From Alentia gelatinosa (taxonomy: Eukaryota > Annelida > Polychaeta > Phyllodocida > Polynoidae), in contig OX465579.1 in the NCBI GenBank assembly GCA_950022655.1, forward strand, positions 135,913,118 through 135,977,117: 64,000 nt of DNA, given 5' to 3'. Under the pieces are notes generated by a model. The model had not been told where the DNA came from. It made no database searches and saw nothing but the letters and a program-made list of their open reading frames with translations. Position 1 is the first letter of the stretch. Every line of letters starts with the position of its first letter. Made by a program: the position numbers and the translations under genes. Of the stretch, positions 9,893 to 19,310 are shown in pieces.

Positions 9893-10999
9893 CAGGGGCG
9901 TCAGAACGTTTTGAAAGTGGGGGGGGGGGGGGGCAAACTGAAAAATTGCTGACTTTTTTCTTGGTATGAAATCAGACATTTGCCTGTTCCTCTGGACTTA
10001 CTGTGAATCTGCGAAAAGTCTGCGAAAAGTGATACTTCTACACTTTTCCACAGTTAAAAATAAGGGCATATAGCCATCAATGCATGCTAAAAGTCAGACT
10101 TTGACACTTTTCCACAGTGAAAAGTCAGGACCTAGCCATCATTGCATGCTAAATGGTCAGACTTTGACACTTTTCCATGGTGAAAAGTCAGGGCTTAGCC
10201 ATTATTGCACGCTAAAAAGTCAGACTTTGACACTTTCCCATGGTGAAGAGTCAGGACCTAGCCATCATTGCACGCTAAAGAGTCAGACTTAGAGACTTTT
10301 TCACGGTGAAAAGTCAGGACCTAGCCATCATTGCATGCTAAAAAGTCAGACTTTGACACTTTTCCACAGTGAAGAGTCAGGGCTTAGCCATCATTGCACG
10401 CTAAAGAGTCAGACTTAGAGACTTTTTCACGGTGAAAAGTCAGGACCTAGCCTTCATTGCATGTTAAAAAGTCAGACTTTGACACTTTTCTACGGTGAAA
10501 AGTCAGGACCTAGCCTTCATTGCACGCTAAAAAGTCAGACTTTGACACTTTTTCACTTTGAAGAGTCAGGGCATAGCCATTATTGCATGCTAAAGAGTCA
10601 GACTTAGACACTTTTCCATGTTGAAGAGTCAGGACCTAGCCATCATTGCACGCTAAAAAGTCAGACTTTGACACTTTTCCACGGTGAAAAGTCAGGACCT
10701 ATCCATCATTGCACAATAAAAAGTCAGACTTTGACACTTTTCCCAGTGAAAAGTCAGGACCTATCCATCATTGCACGCTAAAAAGTCAGACTTTGACATT
10801 TTTTCACTGTGAAAAGTCAGGCTTAGCCATCATTGCATGCTAAAAAGTCAGACTTTGACACTTTTCTATGCTGAAAAGTCAAGACGGGTTTTACACACGT
10901 TTGAGAAAAATCTTAAGCTGCTGACTTTTTTGGGCTGGCAAAAAAGTGTGGGGGGGGGGGGGGGGCAGTCTGCCCCCCCCCCCTATTCTGACGCCACTG
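9893..10999. mobile_element. Minisatellite-bearing DNA transposon (MITE-like), uninterrupted copy
   Basis: A 1107-bp non-coding element with inverted termini CAGGGGCGTCAGAA (left) and TTCTGACGCCACTG (right), flanked by the 5-bp duplication CGTGG. Just inside each end lies a G-tract of about 15 bases; the right end also has an 11-base C-tract. The core is a 63-bp tandem array. A second copy, in reverse orientation and with its own 5-bp duplication (CAGTA), is split across 13605-13679 and 22433-22863. The terminal structure indicates a cut-and-paste DNA transposon mobilised in trans. The 5-bp duplication argues against typical hAT elements (8 bp), and I cannot assign a superfamily. Open frames inside are artefacts of the 63-bp (21-codon) periodicity. 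Confidence 0.88.
10090..10880. repeat. 63-bp minisatellite array
   Basis: About 13 near-identical units of 62-63 bp, each opening GTCAGACTTTGACACTTTTC and containing AAAAGTCAGGACCTAGCC. A variant with GACTTAGAGACTTTTTCACG recurs at every second unit in the first half, suggesting higher-order duplication of 126-bp dimers. About five diverged reverse-oriented units are present at 22433-22760. Confidence 0.95.
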
Positions 11000-11004
11000 C
11001 GTGG
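11000..11004. other. 5-bp target-site duplication CGTGG (right)
   Basis: Right-hand partner of 9888-9892. Confidence 0.8.
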
Positions 11005-11116
11005 AGATTACTATTAGACCATGTCACAGCTCTCCCACTAGTCAGTGCCTCTGGTTATCTTCACAAGTTTGGAATAGCATCTTTTTAACTATATGCAGGT
11101 ACAGTATTGTTTCATT

Positions 11117-11417
11117 TCTCATGTCTATGTGTGACTAAATTATGAATGCCTAATCATGTTATACTGTTCTCAAAATATTTCAACATATTATACCGAACGG
11201 CTAAATAATGTGAATCGTGGATAGTATGACTACTCAATCTTTAAGGTTACCGACTAACAATATAACCCTGACACCAAAAAGAGCTTTTCTCATGTCTATG
11301 TGTGTCTAACTTGTTAATGCCTAATCATGTTATACTGTTCTCAAAATATTTCAACATATTATATCGAACGGCTAAATCATGTGAATCGTGGATAGTATGA
11401 CTACTCAATCTTTAAAG
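11117..11417. repeat. Two-unit direct duplication, about 170-bp period
   Basis: 11117-11245 and 11288-11417 are about 95% identical. Both contain CTCATGTCTATGTGTG, AATGCCTAATCATGTT and GTGAATCGTGGATAG. A unique spacer separates them. It is a local segmental duplication with no coding content. Confidence 0.92.
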
Positions 11418-11517
11418 GTGGAAGGCACGTACATGTACTTGCATATGATTAACGTAATAGTATGATAACACCCCGTTTCCCATTTACCTACCATATATAT
11501 AAAAACACTAGAATTCT

Positions 11518-11620
11518 GTAGGATCTGCTTGGAGTTTCTCCCGCACATAGAGACAGAGTGAACCAGACCTAGACATGGACACTGAAGAGCCACGAGACTG
11601 AGATTCTCGTATAGGGAAAA
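11518..11620 (+). repeat. Dispersed 100-bp repeat R2, copy 1
   Basis: Aligns with 21797-21898. Both contain GCTTGGAG, CGCACATAGAGACA, AGTGAACCA and GCCACGAGA followed by GAGATTCTCGT, which can form a small hairpin. The class is unknown; a SINE-like origin is possible but no clear Pol III boxes were seen. Confidence 0.75.
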
Positions 11621-11640
11621 CACAAACCTGTTGGGATTTG

Positions 11641-12270
11641 GGGGGGGGGGGGGGCTTGATTTTCAGTATTTCCAAGGTGTATTTCCATCGGGGTAGGGGG
11701 AGGGAGGGAAATTTTTTTTCTTATTTCAGTGTGAAACCCAACCTCTTTTTTTTCTTCTTTTTTTACTTTTTGCTTCTTGGGGTTTCTGGAGAGGGTTGGG
11801 GGGGGGGGGGGGTCAGTACTTCGGGGTGGGAGGGCTACTTTTTGGTATTTCTGTGGTTAGGGAGGGGGATAGTGTTTATGTGTGTGTCGGGGGGGGGGGG
11901 GGGGATATTTTTCAGTAAATCCAACCAGGATGAATTTTTCTTCTTTTATTTATTTTTTTTTAGGGGGGGGGGGAGGACTTACTTTTCAATATATCCAATG
12001 GGGGGGGGGTGTTGTTGTTATATCCATTGGGCGGAGGCTTCAACTTTTCTTTATCATTTCCCATAGAATTTTCTTATATAGGGAGGTTAAGTTGGTTTTG
12101 GTACTGGTATTTCTTATGTCCCAGCCAACTTCAGTACTTCTGAGGAGGGGGGAAGTTTTTGTATTTTCTTAGGGTGCAAAACTCTTATATTGGGGACAAT
12201 ATTATTCATTTTGGGGGTATTCCTGTGTGGAACCAAACCTTTTTTTTTTTTTTGGGGGGGGGGGGGGGTA
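11641..12270. repeat. Degenerate G/T-rich tandem array with G-tracts
   Basis: Five or six irregular units of roughly 90-150 bp, each opening with a run of 9-14 G and carrying a TTTTCAGTATTTCCAA-like motif, then a T-rich stretch and sometimes AACCCAACC. The plus strand has almost no C over 600 bp. The open frames of 96-142 codons here are compositional artefacts. Confidence 0.75.
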
Positions 12271-13599
12271 TCATAAACAAAACCCAACAGAATGAGTAAC
12301 GTCGGCTACACTTCCCGGGAGGTGTGGTTGTAAAACCTAATGTTTAGCTACTAAAATGTCCGTGGAACTCACAATTGGAGAGCAACCTATGAGACGTGTG
12401 TAGGTGTGTTTGTGTGGTAACTGTTGTGATAGTCTACTTATAAAACCCTACTACCGTGAACACCAAATATGTGCAGTAATCGCCACGAGCCATATTTACA
12501 ATAGTAGGCCTACACGGATTTGGGATATCATAGGTCGGGAAATAGTGAAATGAAACATTAATTTTCCAGTAAGTCTTATTGAGTACAGCTTAATGTTTTG
12601 GAAACATTTTAAAATTGAAATTGTGGTCGATGTGTTACATGATGAACGAGGTTACTGTAAACATACCTGTTTCAGTGCCTCTTTGTCTATCTATAGAGGA
12701 AGCGCATCATTTTATCCTTTCCCTACCATAATGAGTCTAGATGGCCGTCCTTTTCGTTAATAGCGTGAGCGTCCGTTGCATAAGCAAATAGATTTTATAG
12801 CCTCGTTTGTTTTCCGGGCGAGAGGGAGAAAATGCGGTAATGTCCGTTGCAATAGGAATTGCGCTCGGCTATACTTCCGATATTTAGGTGAAAAAACTCC
12901 CGCTAATTACGAGAGGGTCGACCCTCTCGTACAGCCCCAATAGCAGTAGAAAAATTTCTTTTTCGAACACTATATCGCATTCAAATTGAACAATATTTGT
13001 AGTGAGTATTTCTTTTTGTATCCCATAACTTTATTCAAATTTTCATAAATTTTCAATGAATTTTTCCATCTGATACTAAAAATATGTAAGTGTTAGATAT
13101 GTATATTTTGTCCTATACATATAGCATACATGTTACTTACATTTGGCATATTCATATATATACACATAATTAAAAAATAGAAAAGGTTTACCTATGCCCC
13201 TTGCAACTACACTGGCTGGCAGTCCAGCCAGGTTCCCCCTTTCCCCCCTGCCCTCTCCATCTCCCCAGCCTAGACAGTACACTCTCCAAACATAGATCAT
13301 GTAGCCCAATATAAGATAAAGAACTCAAAATATCTGCTGGGAGAGTGATATTGCCCGAACAACGAACGAATACCCGAAAATAACGAACAAACGAGACTGC
13401 TGAATAGCGAGAGGGGTTATGAAACGCAGAATTAATAGGTACGTTTTTCGTCTTGCTATCCCAGCCGCTATTTTACGGGTTCGCTGGCTAAAACCTTCCG
13501 CTACATATGAAACAGGGCCTGGGTCCACCTCTACTAAATGATAAATATGGTTTAAACCCCCCTCCCCCAACAACAACAACAACCACGCAAACACTCCAT
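12271..13599. other. No gene recognised
   Basis: Non-coding sequence. It includes a perfect 24-bp palindrome at 12908-12931 and a C-rich stretch at about 13235-13265. No splice or coding signals were seen. Confidence 0.5.
12908..12931. repeat. Perfect 24-bp palindrome
   Basis: TACGAGAGGGTC followed directly by its reverse complement, with no spacer. It could be a cruciform or a dimeric protein site; no context supports a function. Confidence 0.8.
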
Positions 13600-13604
13600 C
13601 AGTA
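13600..13604. other. 5-bp target-site duplication CAGTA (left) of the outer transposon copy
   Basis: Matches 22864-22868, which flanks the far end of the nested complex. Confidence 0.75.
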
Positions 13605-13679
13605 CAGTGGTGTCAGAATAGGGGGGGGGGGGGGAGGGGGCAGCTGCCCCCCATTTTTTGCCAGCCCCAAAATAGTCAG
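13605..13679 (-). mobile_element. Minisatellite-bearing DNA transposon copy 2, left part
   Basis: Reverse-complement match to the right end of the 9893-10999 copy: terminus CAGTGGTGTCAGAA, a G-tract, CAGCTGCCCC and TTTGCCAGCCC. It stops at GTCAG (13675-13679), which is the target duplication of LTR element B. The rest resumes at 22433. Confidence 0.88.
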
Positions 13680-13787
13680 TGTAACAATTTGTATTCATAC
13701 ATTCTCTGAGATGGTGGTGTCTCACAAACCGGAAATAAAGCAGTCTTAGACCCACAGTGGCGTGGTACAATCAATACATACTTAACA
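13680..13787 (+). repeat. 5' LTR of element B (108 bp)
   Basis: Begins TGTAACA and ends TTAACA, a perfect TGT/ACA pair. It matches 22320-22432. At 108 bp it is extremely short for a gypsy LTR. Confidence 0.92.
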
Positions 13788-13804
13788 TGGTTGTCAGAAA
13801 GTGA
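13788..13804 (+). other. Primer-binding site of element B (tRNA-Leu type)
   Basis: TGGTTGTCAGAAAGTG directly abuts the 5' LTR. Apart from single-base insertions it is complementary to the 3' end of animal tRNA-Leu (CTTCTGACA plus CCA). Confidence 0.65.
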
Positions 13805-13929
13805 TTTTAACTCATTTGAGAAGAAGAGGCAACCCACCTGACAATGTAAAATGATGAATTGATGTTCAAATATTGTCAGGAGATGAAAACAGACCATGGA
13901 GGCTGTACACAAGAAAAAGTGTTGTGAAC

Positions 13930-14061
13930 TGAAAAAAACTCTCTCAAGCACTGTGTACCAAGCAGTGTCAGTCTCAATGGCAGTATAGTGAAAGTGTGAA
14001 TCTAAGTCAACAAAGACTGAAAGCAGTGCCAGAACAATACTATTACTTGTCAACTAAGACA
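13930..14061 (+). repeat. Element B leader repeats, part 1
   Basis: Degenerate units on the theme GTCAACAAAGACTGAAAGCAGTG. They continue at 19112-19290 on the other side of element A, so the insertion split this array. Confidence 0.7.
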
Positions 14062-14066
14062 GTAAG
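14062..14066. other. 5-bp target-site duplication GTAAG (left) of element A
   Basis: Identical to 19107-19111. Confidence 0.85.
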
Positions 14067-14255
14067 TCTTGTAAAGCTTCTGGGCTTAGATTAATAAAAG
14101 ACAAGTAGATTCATCTTCTTGTTAACTGTTGTATTCAAGCATGACCAGATTTCACTTCTTGTAACCGGGCTGTAACTGGTAGCAGTCCCAGACAACTTTT
14201 ACATATGTTAGTTACAAAAAACGCCACCAGGGCGGCGTGCGCGTATAACACTACA
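14067..14255 (-). repeat. 3' LTR of element A (189 bp)
   Basis: On the minus strand it starts TGTAGTGTTATACGCG and ends CTTTACAAGA. The ends were set from the abutting 5-bp duplication and from the primer-binding site that follows the other LTR. If only the TGT/ACA core is counted the repeat is 186 bp. Confidence 0.93.
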
Positions 14256-14272
14256 TCTCCCTTTGCAAGAGA
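14256..14272 (-). other. Polypurine tract of element A
   Basis: On the minus strand GCAAAGGGAGA lies immediately upstream of the 3' LTR, the expected priming site for plus-strand DNA synthesis. Confidence 0.75.
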
Positions 14273-14508
14273 GTTATCGTTTAGATAATACTATTTCTCA
14301 AAGTTTTTCATATATGAGATAACTACTATGATATACTAGTAACTCTATAAGTTTCTTATAAGTCAACATGTATATGAAAGTCTCTAAAAGTAAATGGACT
14401 GTTCATTGTCTTTGAATATGAAATAATATGATCAAATGTTCTTTGGTAACTTTAAATGCTTTCTAACTTATAAAGTAATATAATAAGTAATCTGAAAGAG
14501 AAGAGTCA

Positions 14509-17500
14509 TTAGTATTCTTCTATCAGTCTTTTAGGAGCAGATCTCTGTTGCTTAGATCTTCTCGGTTCCAGATCAGGTACGCTAGGGGTGGCACCTCGAT
14601 CAGGAGTTGGTGAAGTGACCACTGGATGGGCATCAGTGATCTCCACAGGTTGTGGACGAGTAATAGTTGGTGTAACTACTGTTGTAGTTGTGGCTTGATC
14701 ACTCTGGTGAACTGGTGGTATATTGGGACCAGGGCCTAGGTTTCTGGTCATCCGTCGATTCCGTCTCACTAGTCCATTTGGTGTTGATATGATATATGAC
14801 CTAGGGCTCTGTGCTTTGCCAACAACCCTTCCTTCCACTTTCAGGTCTGGAAGCCATGCTCTGTCTCCAGGCGATAACTCATTGGCTTCAGTGGCTCTGT
14901 GACGACGATCATAGTTATTACTCATTTGTTTCCTATAGTCTTTCTCTCTCCTCCTTACAAGATCGGCGTCAGGTGTGCAGGGTCTCAGTTCATCTGGGTG
15001 AATTGGAACTCTGGTTTTCAACTTACGCCCGATGTTGAGCTGGGCTGGTGAAAATCCATTTTGCAGTGGTGTATTCCTGTATGAGAGAAGGCCAGGGTAT
15101 TCATCATCTGTCTTGTTCAAGATTGCCTTCTAGGTTTGAACAGTTCTCTCTACCTCACCATTTGACTGAGGATATCTTGGAGATGAAGTAAGGTGTTCGA
15201 ATTCGTAGTGGCCTGCAAAGCGTTTGAACTCTGCTGATGGGAATTGTGGTCCGTTATCACTAAACAGAATAACAGGAATGCCTTGATGGTAGAACATCCT
15301 CTTCATTTTAGCAATGGTCTCAGCCGAATCAACATTTTTAGTCACTTGACACACTTCAATGTCTCTTGAGTAATAGTCAACTAGAAGTAGGTATGTCAGC
15401 CCTTTATGATAGAAAAAATCGGCTGCCACTCTTGGCCAAGGACGTTCAGGGAATTCTGTTCCTTTCATAGGTTCGACCCGTTCTCTCCTATGCTTCTCAC
15501 AAGTGACACAATTTTTCACTGTCTTCTCAACATCTTTGGTTATTCCAGGCCACCATACTGAGGAGCTGACATTGGCTCTAGTCTTGGTAAGTCCTTGGTG
15601 ACCATCATGCAGTTTTCGTAAGACATCAACTCTCAGGCTAGCTGGCACAATGAGTTGTCTACCACGTAGTAGTAACCCTTCATGTAGAGAGAGGTTCCCT
15701 CTTTCAGTCCAGTATTTCACAAGTGGACCAGATATGTCACGTCTAGCTTCTGGCCATCCATGTTCTACATGGTGTATGACAACACTCAGTGTCTCATCCT
15801 CTTTTAGTGCTTGGCGGATCTCATCTAGACGTTTATCCGATGCTGGAAGGCATACCATGACAGCATTCACATATGCCTCAACTTCATGTTGAAGATCCAC
15901 TGCTTGCTGATCGCTTCTTGACTCTTCATGTGGTGCCCGCGAGAGAGCATCTGCTGTGGTTAGGAGTTTTCCAGGAACATGACTGATTGTGAAGTAAAAT
16001 CTCATCAGTCTGAGTCTGAATCTTTGGATCCTGATTGGTAGTTCGTCGATCAATTTGGTTGAGAATAGTGGCACTAACGGCTTATGGTCAGTTTTCACAT
16101 GAAACTTCATGCCAATAAGGAGATCGCTCCAGTGTTCAAGTGCCCATGTGGTCGCCAATGCTTCTTTCTCGATTTGAGCATATCTGCCCTCTGTCTTTGT
16201 CATTGATCTACTGGCATAAGCAACTGCCTTGAGATTCCCATCTTTCTGGCGTTGTCTGATCATGGCCCCTACACCATAACTACTTGCATCTGCAGATATG
16301 ATTGTCTCTTTTTCCGAGTCGTATAAAGCAAGGGCTTTGTCGGAAGCCAGCATTTGCTTCAGTTTGTTGAACGCTGCTTTTTGTGGGAGATCCCAAGTCC
16401 ATTCGGAATCCTTTTTAAGGAGATCTCTGATAGGTTTTGTTACTTCTGCAAGATTCTCTAGGAACTTAAGGAGATCTCTGATAGGTTTTGTTACTTCTGC
16501 AAGATTCTCTAGGAACTTCATTTGCTGATTGACCATGCCAAGGAATCGTCTGACATCTGGGACATCTTTGGGCTCAGGCATGTCAATGATCGCTTTGACC
16601 TTCGCTGGGTCTTTCTTGATTCCATCTGCATCTATGACCTGACCAAGGTAGTGAAGTTTGTTTGAGGCGAAGACACACTTGTCCTTGTTTAAAGTGATCC
16701 TGCTGTCTTGCAGTCGGTTCAGTACTTTAGTTAGACGTTCATTGTGCTCTTGTTTGTCTTTGCCGATCACGAGGATATCATCCATGTGACACAACACTCC
16801 TTGTAGGCCTGTCAATTCTTTGTCCATTCGCTTTTGGAAGTGCTAAGGTGCGGATGAGATTCCGTAGGGTAGCCGTCTGAACATATATCTACCAAAAGGT
16901 GTTATGAATGTTGTAAGCTTCGCACTTTCATCGGTCAGTAACACTTGGTGAGCCCGGAATTAGCATCCATCTTGGAGAACACACTCCCACTTGATATACT
17001 CCCAAGGGTCTCTTCTACTTTTTTCATCACATAGAGTTCACGACGGACTCCTTCATTGAGTTTAGTCAAGTCCACACATAATCGTACTTTCCCGTTTGGC
17101 TTTGGTACGACCACCATAGGTGCACACCAGTCTGTCGGCTCATCTACAGGCACAATCACTTCTGACTTCACAAGTGCTGCGATTTCCTCTTCTACCTTCT
17201 TCATAAGAGGCAATGGTACCCTGCATGGGGTATAGAGGCAGAAAGGTTTTGCGTCGTCCTTGAGTCGAATAGTGTATTCACCTTTGAGCTTACCGAGTCC
17301 ATTGAAGAGTTTTGGGTAGGCTTTGATGACCTCATCCTTTGTGTCCAATTTAGGACTATCACTGTTCACGGCTCTGATCCTGTATGCACCAGGTATGTTA
17401 GGTATCAGTCCTAACTTCTCAATTGCGGGTTGTCCGAGGAGTAGCGACTTAACGCTTTTTACTACATAAACATCTTCGAGGATTGTAGAGTCTCCACGTC

Positions 17501-18635
17501 AGAACTCCATACGAGCACATCCCAGTGTCTGTAATTGATGCTCGCCTGTAGCAAACAGTGTGCGTCTGGTTGGCTGAATATCACCGTATGACTTCTTGTA
17601 GAGCGTGTCAGGCATCACCGATATCTCAGCTCCTGAGTCTATGTACCATGATAGGATATCTGGACCAGCCTTGAGCTTTATATACCAGCCTTTACTTGAA
17701 TCAGTCGGTTTGTCATCTGGAGTGGTTTTGGATGACGTCCTATTTACTTGGCTAGTTGTCACGCTGCCAATGAATATGTGCGATTCGTTGTCATCGGAAC
17801 TATCGTCCTTCTCCCCCTCGACGACTTGAGAAACCCGAGATTTAGATGTGCGGCAAACCTTTGAGTAATGACCCTTTAATTTACACTTCTCACAAGTGTG
17901 ACTTTTTGCAGGACAGTTCTTTTTGCCTTTCATGTGCTCACTTCCACAATATCCACACTTAATTCTGTTGCCGGTTTTCGCTTTTTTATCTGCTGACTTG
18001 CTTGAGCTGCTTTTCTTGAACCTGCTGCGCACTACATCGATGTTCGCACTCTTCGACTCTTGGAGTTCGTATCTAGTAGTTTCTTTCTGGTACAGGATCT
18101 CGACAGTTCTGTCCAATGTCAGCCCTGCGCCAACATCATACAGCTTCGCTTTCGATGACTCTTCTGTACATGAGAATGTTAACTTGTCTCGTACTGCCTG
18201 CTCCATATAGTCTTTCGGGAATTTACATTCTGCGGCAAACTTCTTTACTGCTAGCACCCATGACTCCAATGTTTGGGAGGCCCCCCTCTTGAGATGAAAC
18301 CAGAATTGTTCCCTGAGCAACAGTTGTGGATCCCTCTTACCAAAATATTCAGTGTACTTTTCAATGACTGTGTCATAATTATTAGGGTCCTCTGCTGGGA
18401 TAGGTGGTTGTCCATCTATGGGGTTATCAGTTTGGGGCTTGAAAACAAAACTGTCAAATATGTCCAGCCCTTCATCCCCTATGTGGTGGAGTAATAAACC
18501 AATTTTCCTGTCACCCTCCTCTGCATTGGAGCCTGTGGCCCTGAGGTAGATTTCAAATTTTCTTTTCCATAGGATCCAAGAATGAGATGGGTTACCCCTT
18601 TCCACTTTTAGGATTTCAGGTGGTTTTTTCTTCAA
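14509..18635 (-). pseudogene. Gag-Pol reading frame of element A (broken)
   Basis: A single-frame Gag-Pol of about 1375 codons. Gag (from 18635) ends in two zinc knuckles, one of them CEKCKLKGHYSKVC. Protease has the DSGAE active site near 17630. Reverse transcriptase carries the HMDDIL catalytic box near 16780, with His where Tyr is usual. RNase H has SADASSYGVGA near 16300. Integrase has an HHCC finger (CVTCEKH) and a D,D,E core at AADFF, SDNGPQF and SNGEVE. Lesions in order of translation: TGA at 17501-17499, a one-base loss near 16951, TAG at 16845-16843, a 51-bp tandem duplication near 16426-16527 just before RNase H, and TAG at 15132-15130 just after the integrase core. The frame otherwise runs to a TAA at 14509. 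It cannot encode a complete polyprotein. Confidence 0.95.
16426..16527 (-). repeat. 51-bp in-frame tandem duplication within element A pol
   Basis: Two adjacent, essentially identical copies of a 51-bp segment duplicate the 17 residues KFLENLAEVTKPIRDLL between the reverse-transcriptase thumb and RNase H. Identity of the copies means the duplication is recent. Confidence 0.95.
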
Positions 18636-18900
18636 TATGTACTGACAGACCTAGGCACTAGATCTACAGCATTCATATAAAGTCAATGTTTATGGTATTT
18701 CAGGATATAGTTTCGCAATCAATGTTCACAGTAATGTCAGTAGTAGGCTAGACTAGGCTAGTTGATGTGCCTAGTTTGATCCAAACTTATTAGAAATCAG
18801 TGCCTACTCACAGAAAGTCTCAGAGCATCTTTGAGTGTCACACATCAAACCTGGCAGATTTCATTTCAGTCTTCACTTTTGGGGCATGAATGAAAGACAT

Positions 18901-18917
18901 CTTCAGTTCTGACACCA
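18901..18917 (-). other. Primer-binding site of element A (tRNA-Leu type)
   Basis: On the minus strand TGGTGTCAGAACTGAAG follows the 5' LTR directly. Its first 11 bases are complementary to the CCA-bearing 3' end of animal tRNA-Leu. Confidence 0.75.
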
Positions 18918-19106
18918 TCTTGTAAAGCTTCTGGGCTTAGATTAATAAAAGACAAGTAGATTCATCTTCTTGTTAACTGTTGTATTCAAGCATGACCAGA
19001 TTTCACTTCCTGTAACCGGGCTGTAACTGGTAGCAGTCCCAGACAACTTTTACATATGTTAGTTACAAGAAACGCCACCAGGGCGGCGTGCGCGTATAAC
19101 ACTACA
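18918..19106 (-). repeat. 5' LTR of element A (189 bp)
   Basis: Differs from 14067-14255 at only two positions (T/C in CACTTCYTGTAACC; A/G in GTTACARAAAACG), so the insertion is young. Confidence 0.95.
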
Positions 19107-19111
19107 GTAAG
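19107..19111. other. 5-bp target-site duplication GTAAG (right) of element A
   Basis: Partner of 14062-14066. Joining the flanks restores a continuous element B leader. Confidence 0.85.
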
Positions 19112-19290
19112 CTGTATTCATATGTGTACAAGTCATCAAAGACTGTAAGCAGTGTCAGTGTGTATACAAGTCAACAAGGACTGTAGCCTAAGCAGTGTCA
19201 GGCAGTGTGTACACAAGTCAGGACAGCCAGACAGTCTCAGTTCATGTCATACAAGTCATCATAGACAGCACCCAGATAAAATACATAGGT
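19112..19290 (+). repeat. Element B leader repeats, part 2
   Basis: Four or five degenerate units of about 35-45 bp, each with ACAAGTCA, a GACTGTA-like block and AAGCAGTGTCAG. They lie between the primer-binding site and gag and may be packaging or leader structure. No role is shown. Confidence 0.7.
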
Positions 19291-19310
19291 AGTCAGTGTA
19301 ATCTGTAATC

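Larger units (their letters stand above)
14067..19106 (-). mobile_element. Ty3/gypsy LTR retrotransposon A, full length, coding region broken
   Basis: A 5.04-kb element on the minus strand inserted into the leader of element B. Near-identical 189-bp LTRs (two differences) flank a primer-binding site, a single gag-pol frame in the order Gag, protease, reverse transcriptase, RNase H, integrase, and a polypurine tract. The 5-bp duplication GTAAG is perfect. The size, very short LTRs and single gag-pol frame resemble Mag-clade elements such as mollusc Steamer-like retrotransposons. That placement is inferred from architecture, not phylogeny. It is inactive because of three in-frame stops and one frameshift. 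Confidence 0.95.

Noticed and set aside
10090..10880. Possible CRISPR-like array
   Set aside because: Units are contiguous with no unique spacers, lie inside a transposon, and the genome is animal.
9893..10999. Helitron or hAT assignment of the minisatellite transposon
   Set aside because: Helitrons lack target duplications and inverted termini; hAT elements give 8-bp duplications, but both copies show 5 bp.
10080..11088. Open frames of 70-83 codons within the 63-bp array
   Set aside because: They exist only because the repeat length is divisible by three; no start context, splice sites or homology.
11638..12172. Gly/Phe-rich frames of 96 and 142 codons
   Set aside because: Produced by the G/T-rich array, which lacks stops for compositional reasons.
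13680..19106. Reading elements A and B as one large retrovirus-like unit
   Set aside because: They lie on opposite strands with separate LTRs, primer sites, polypurine tracts and target duplications. No envelope-like frame was seen in either.
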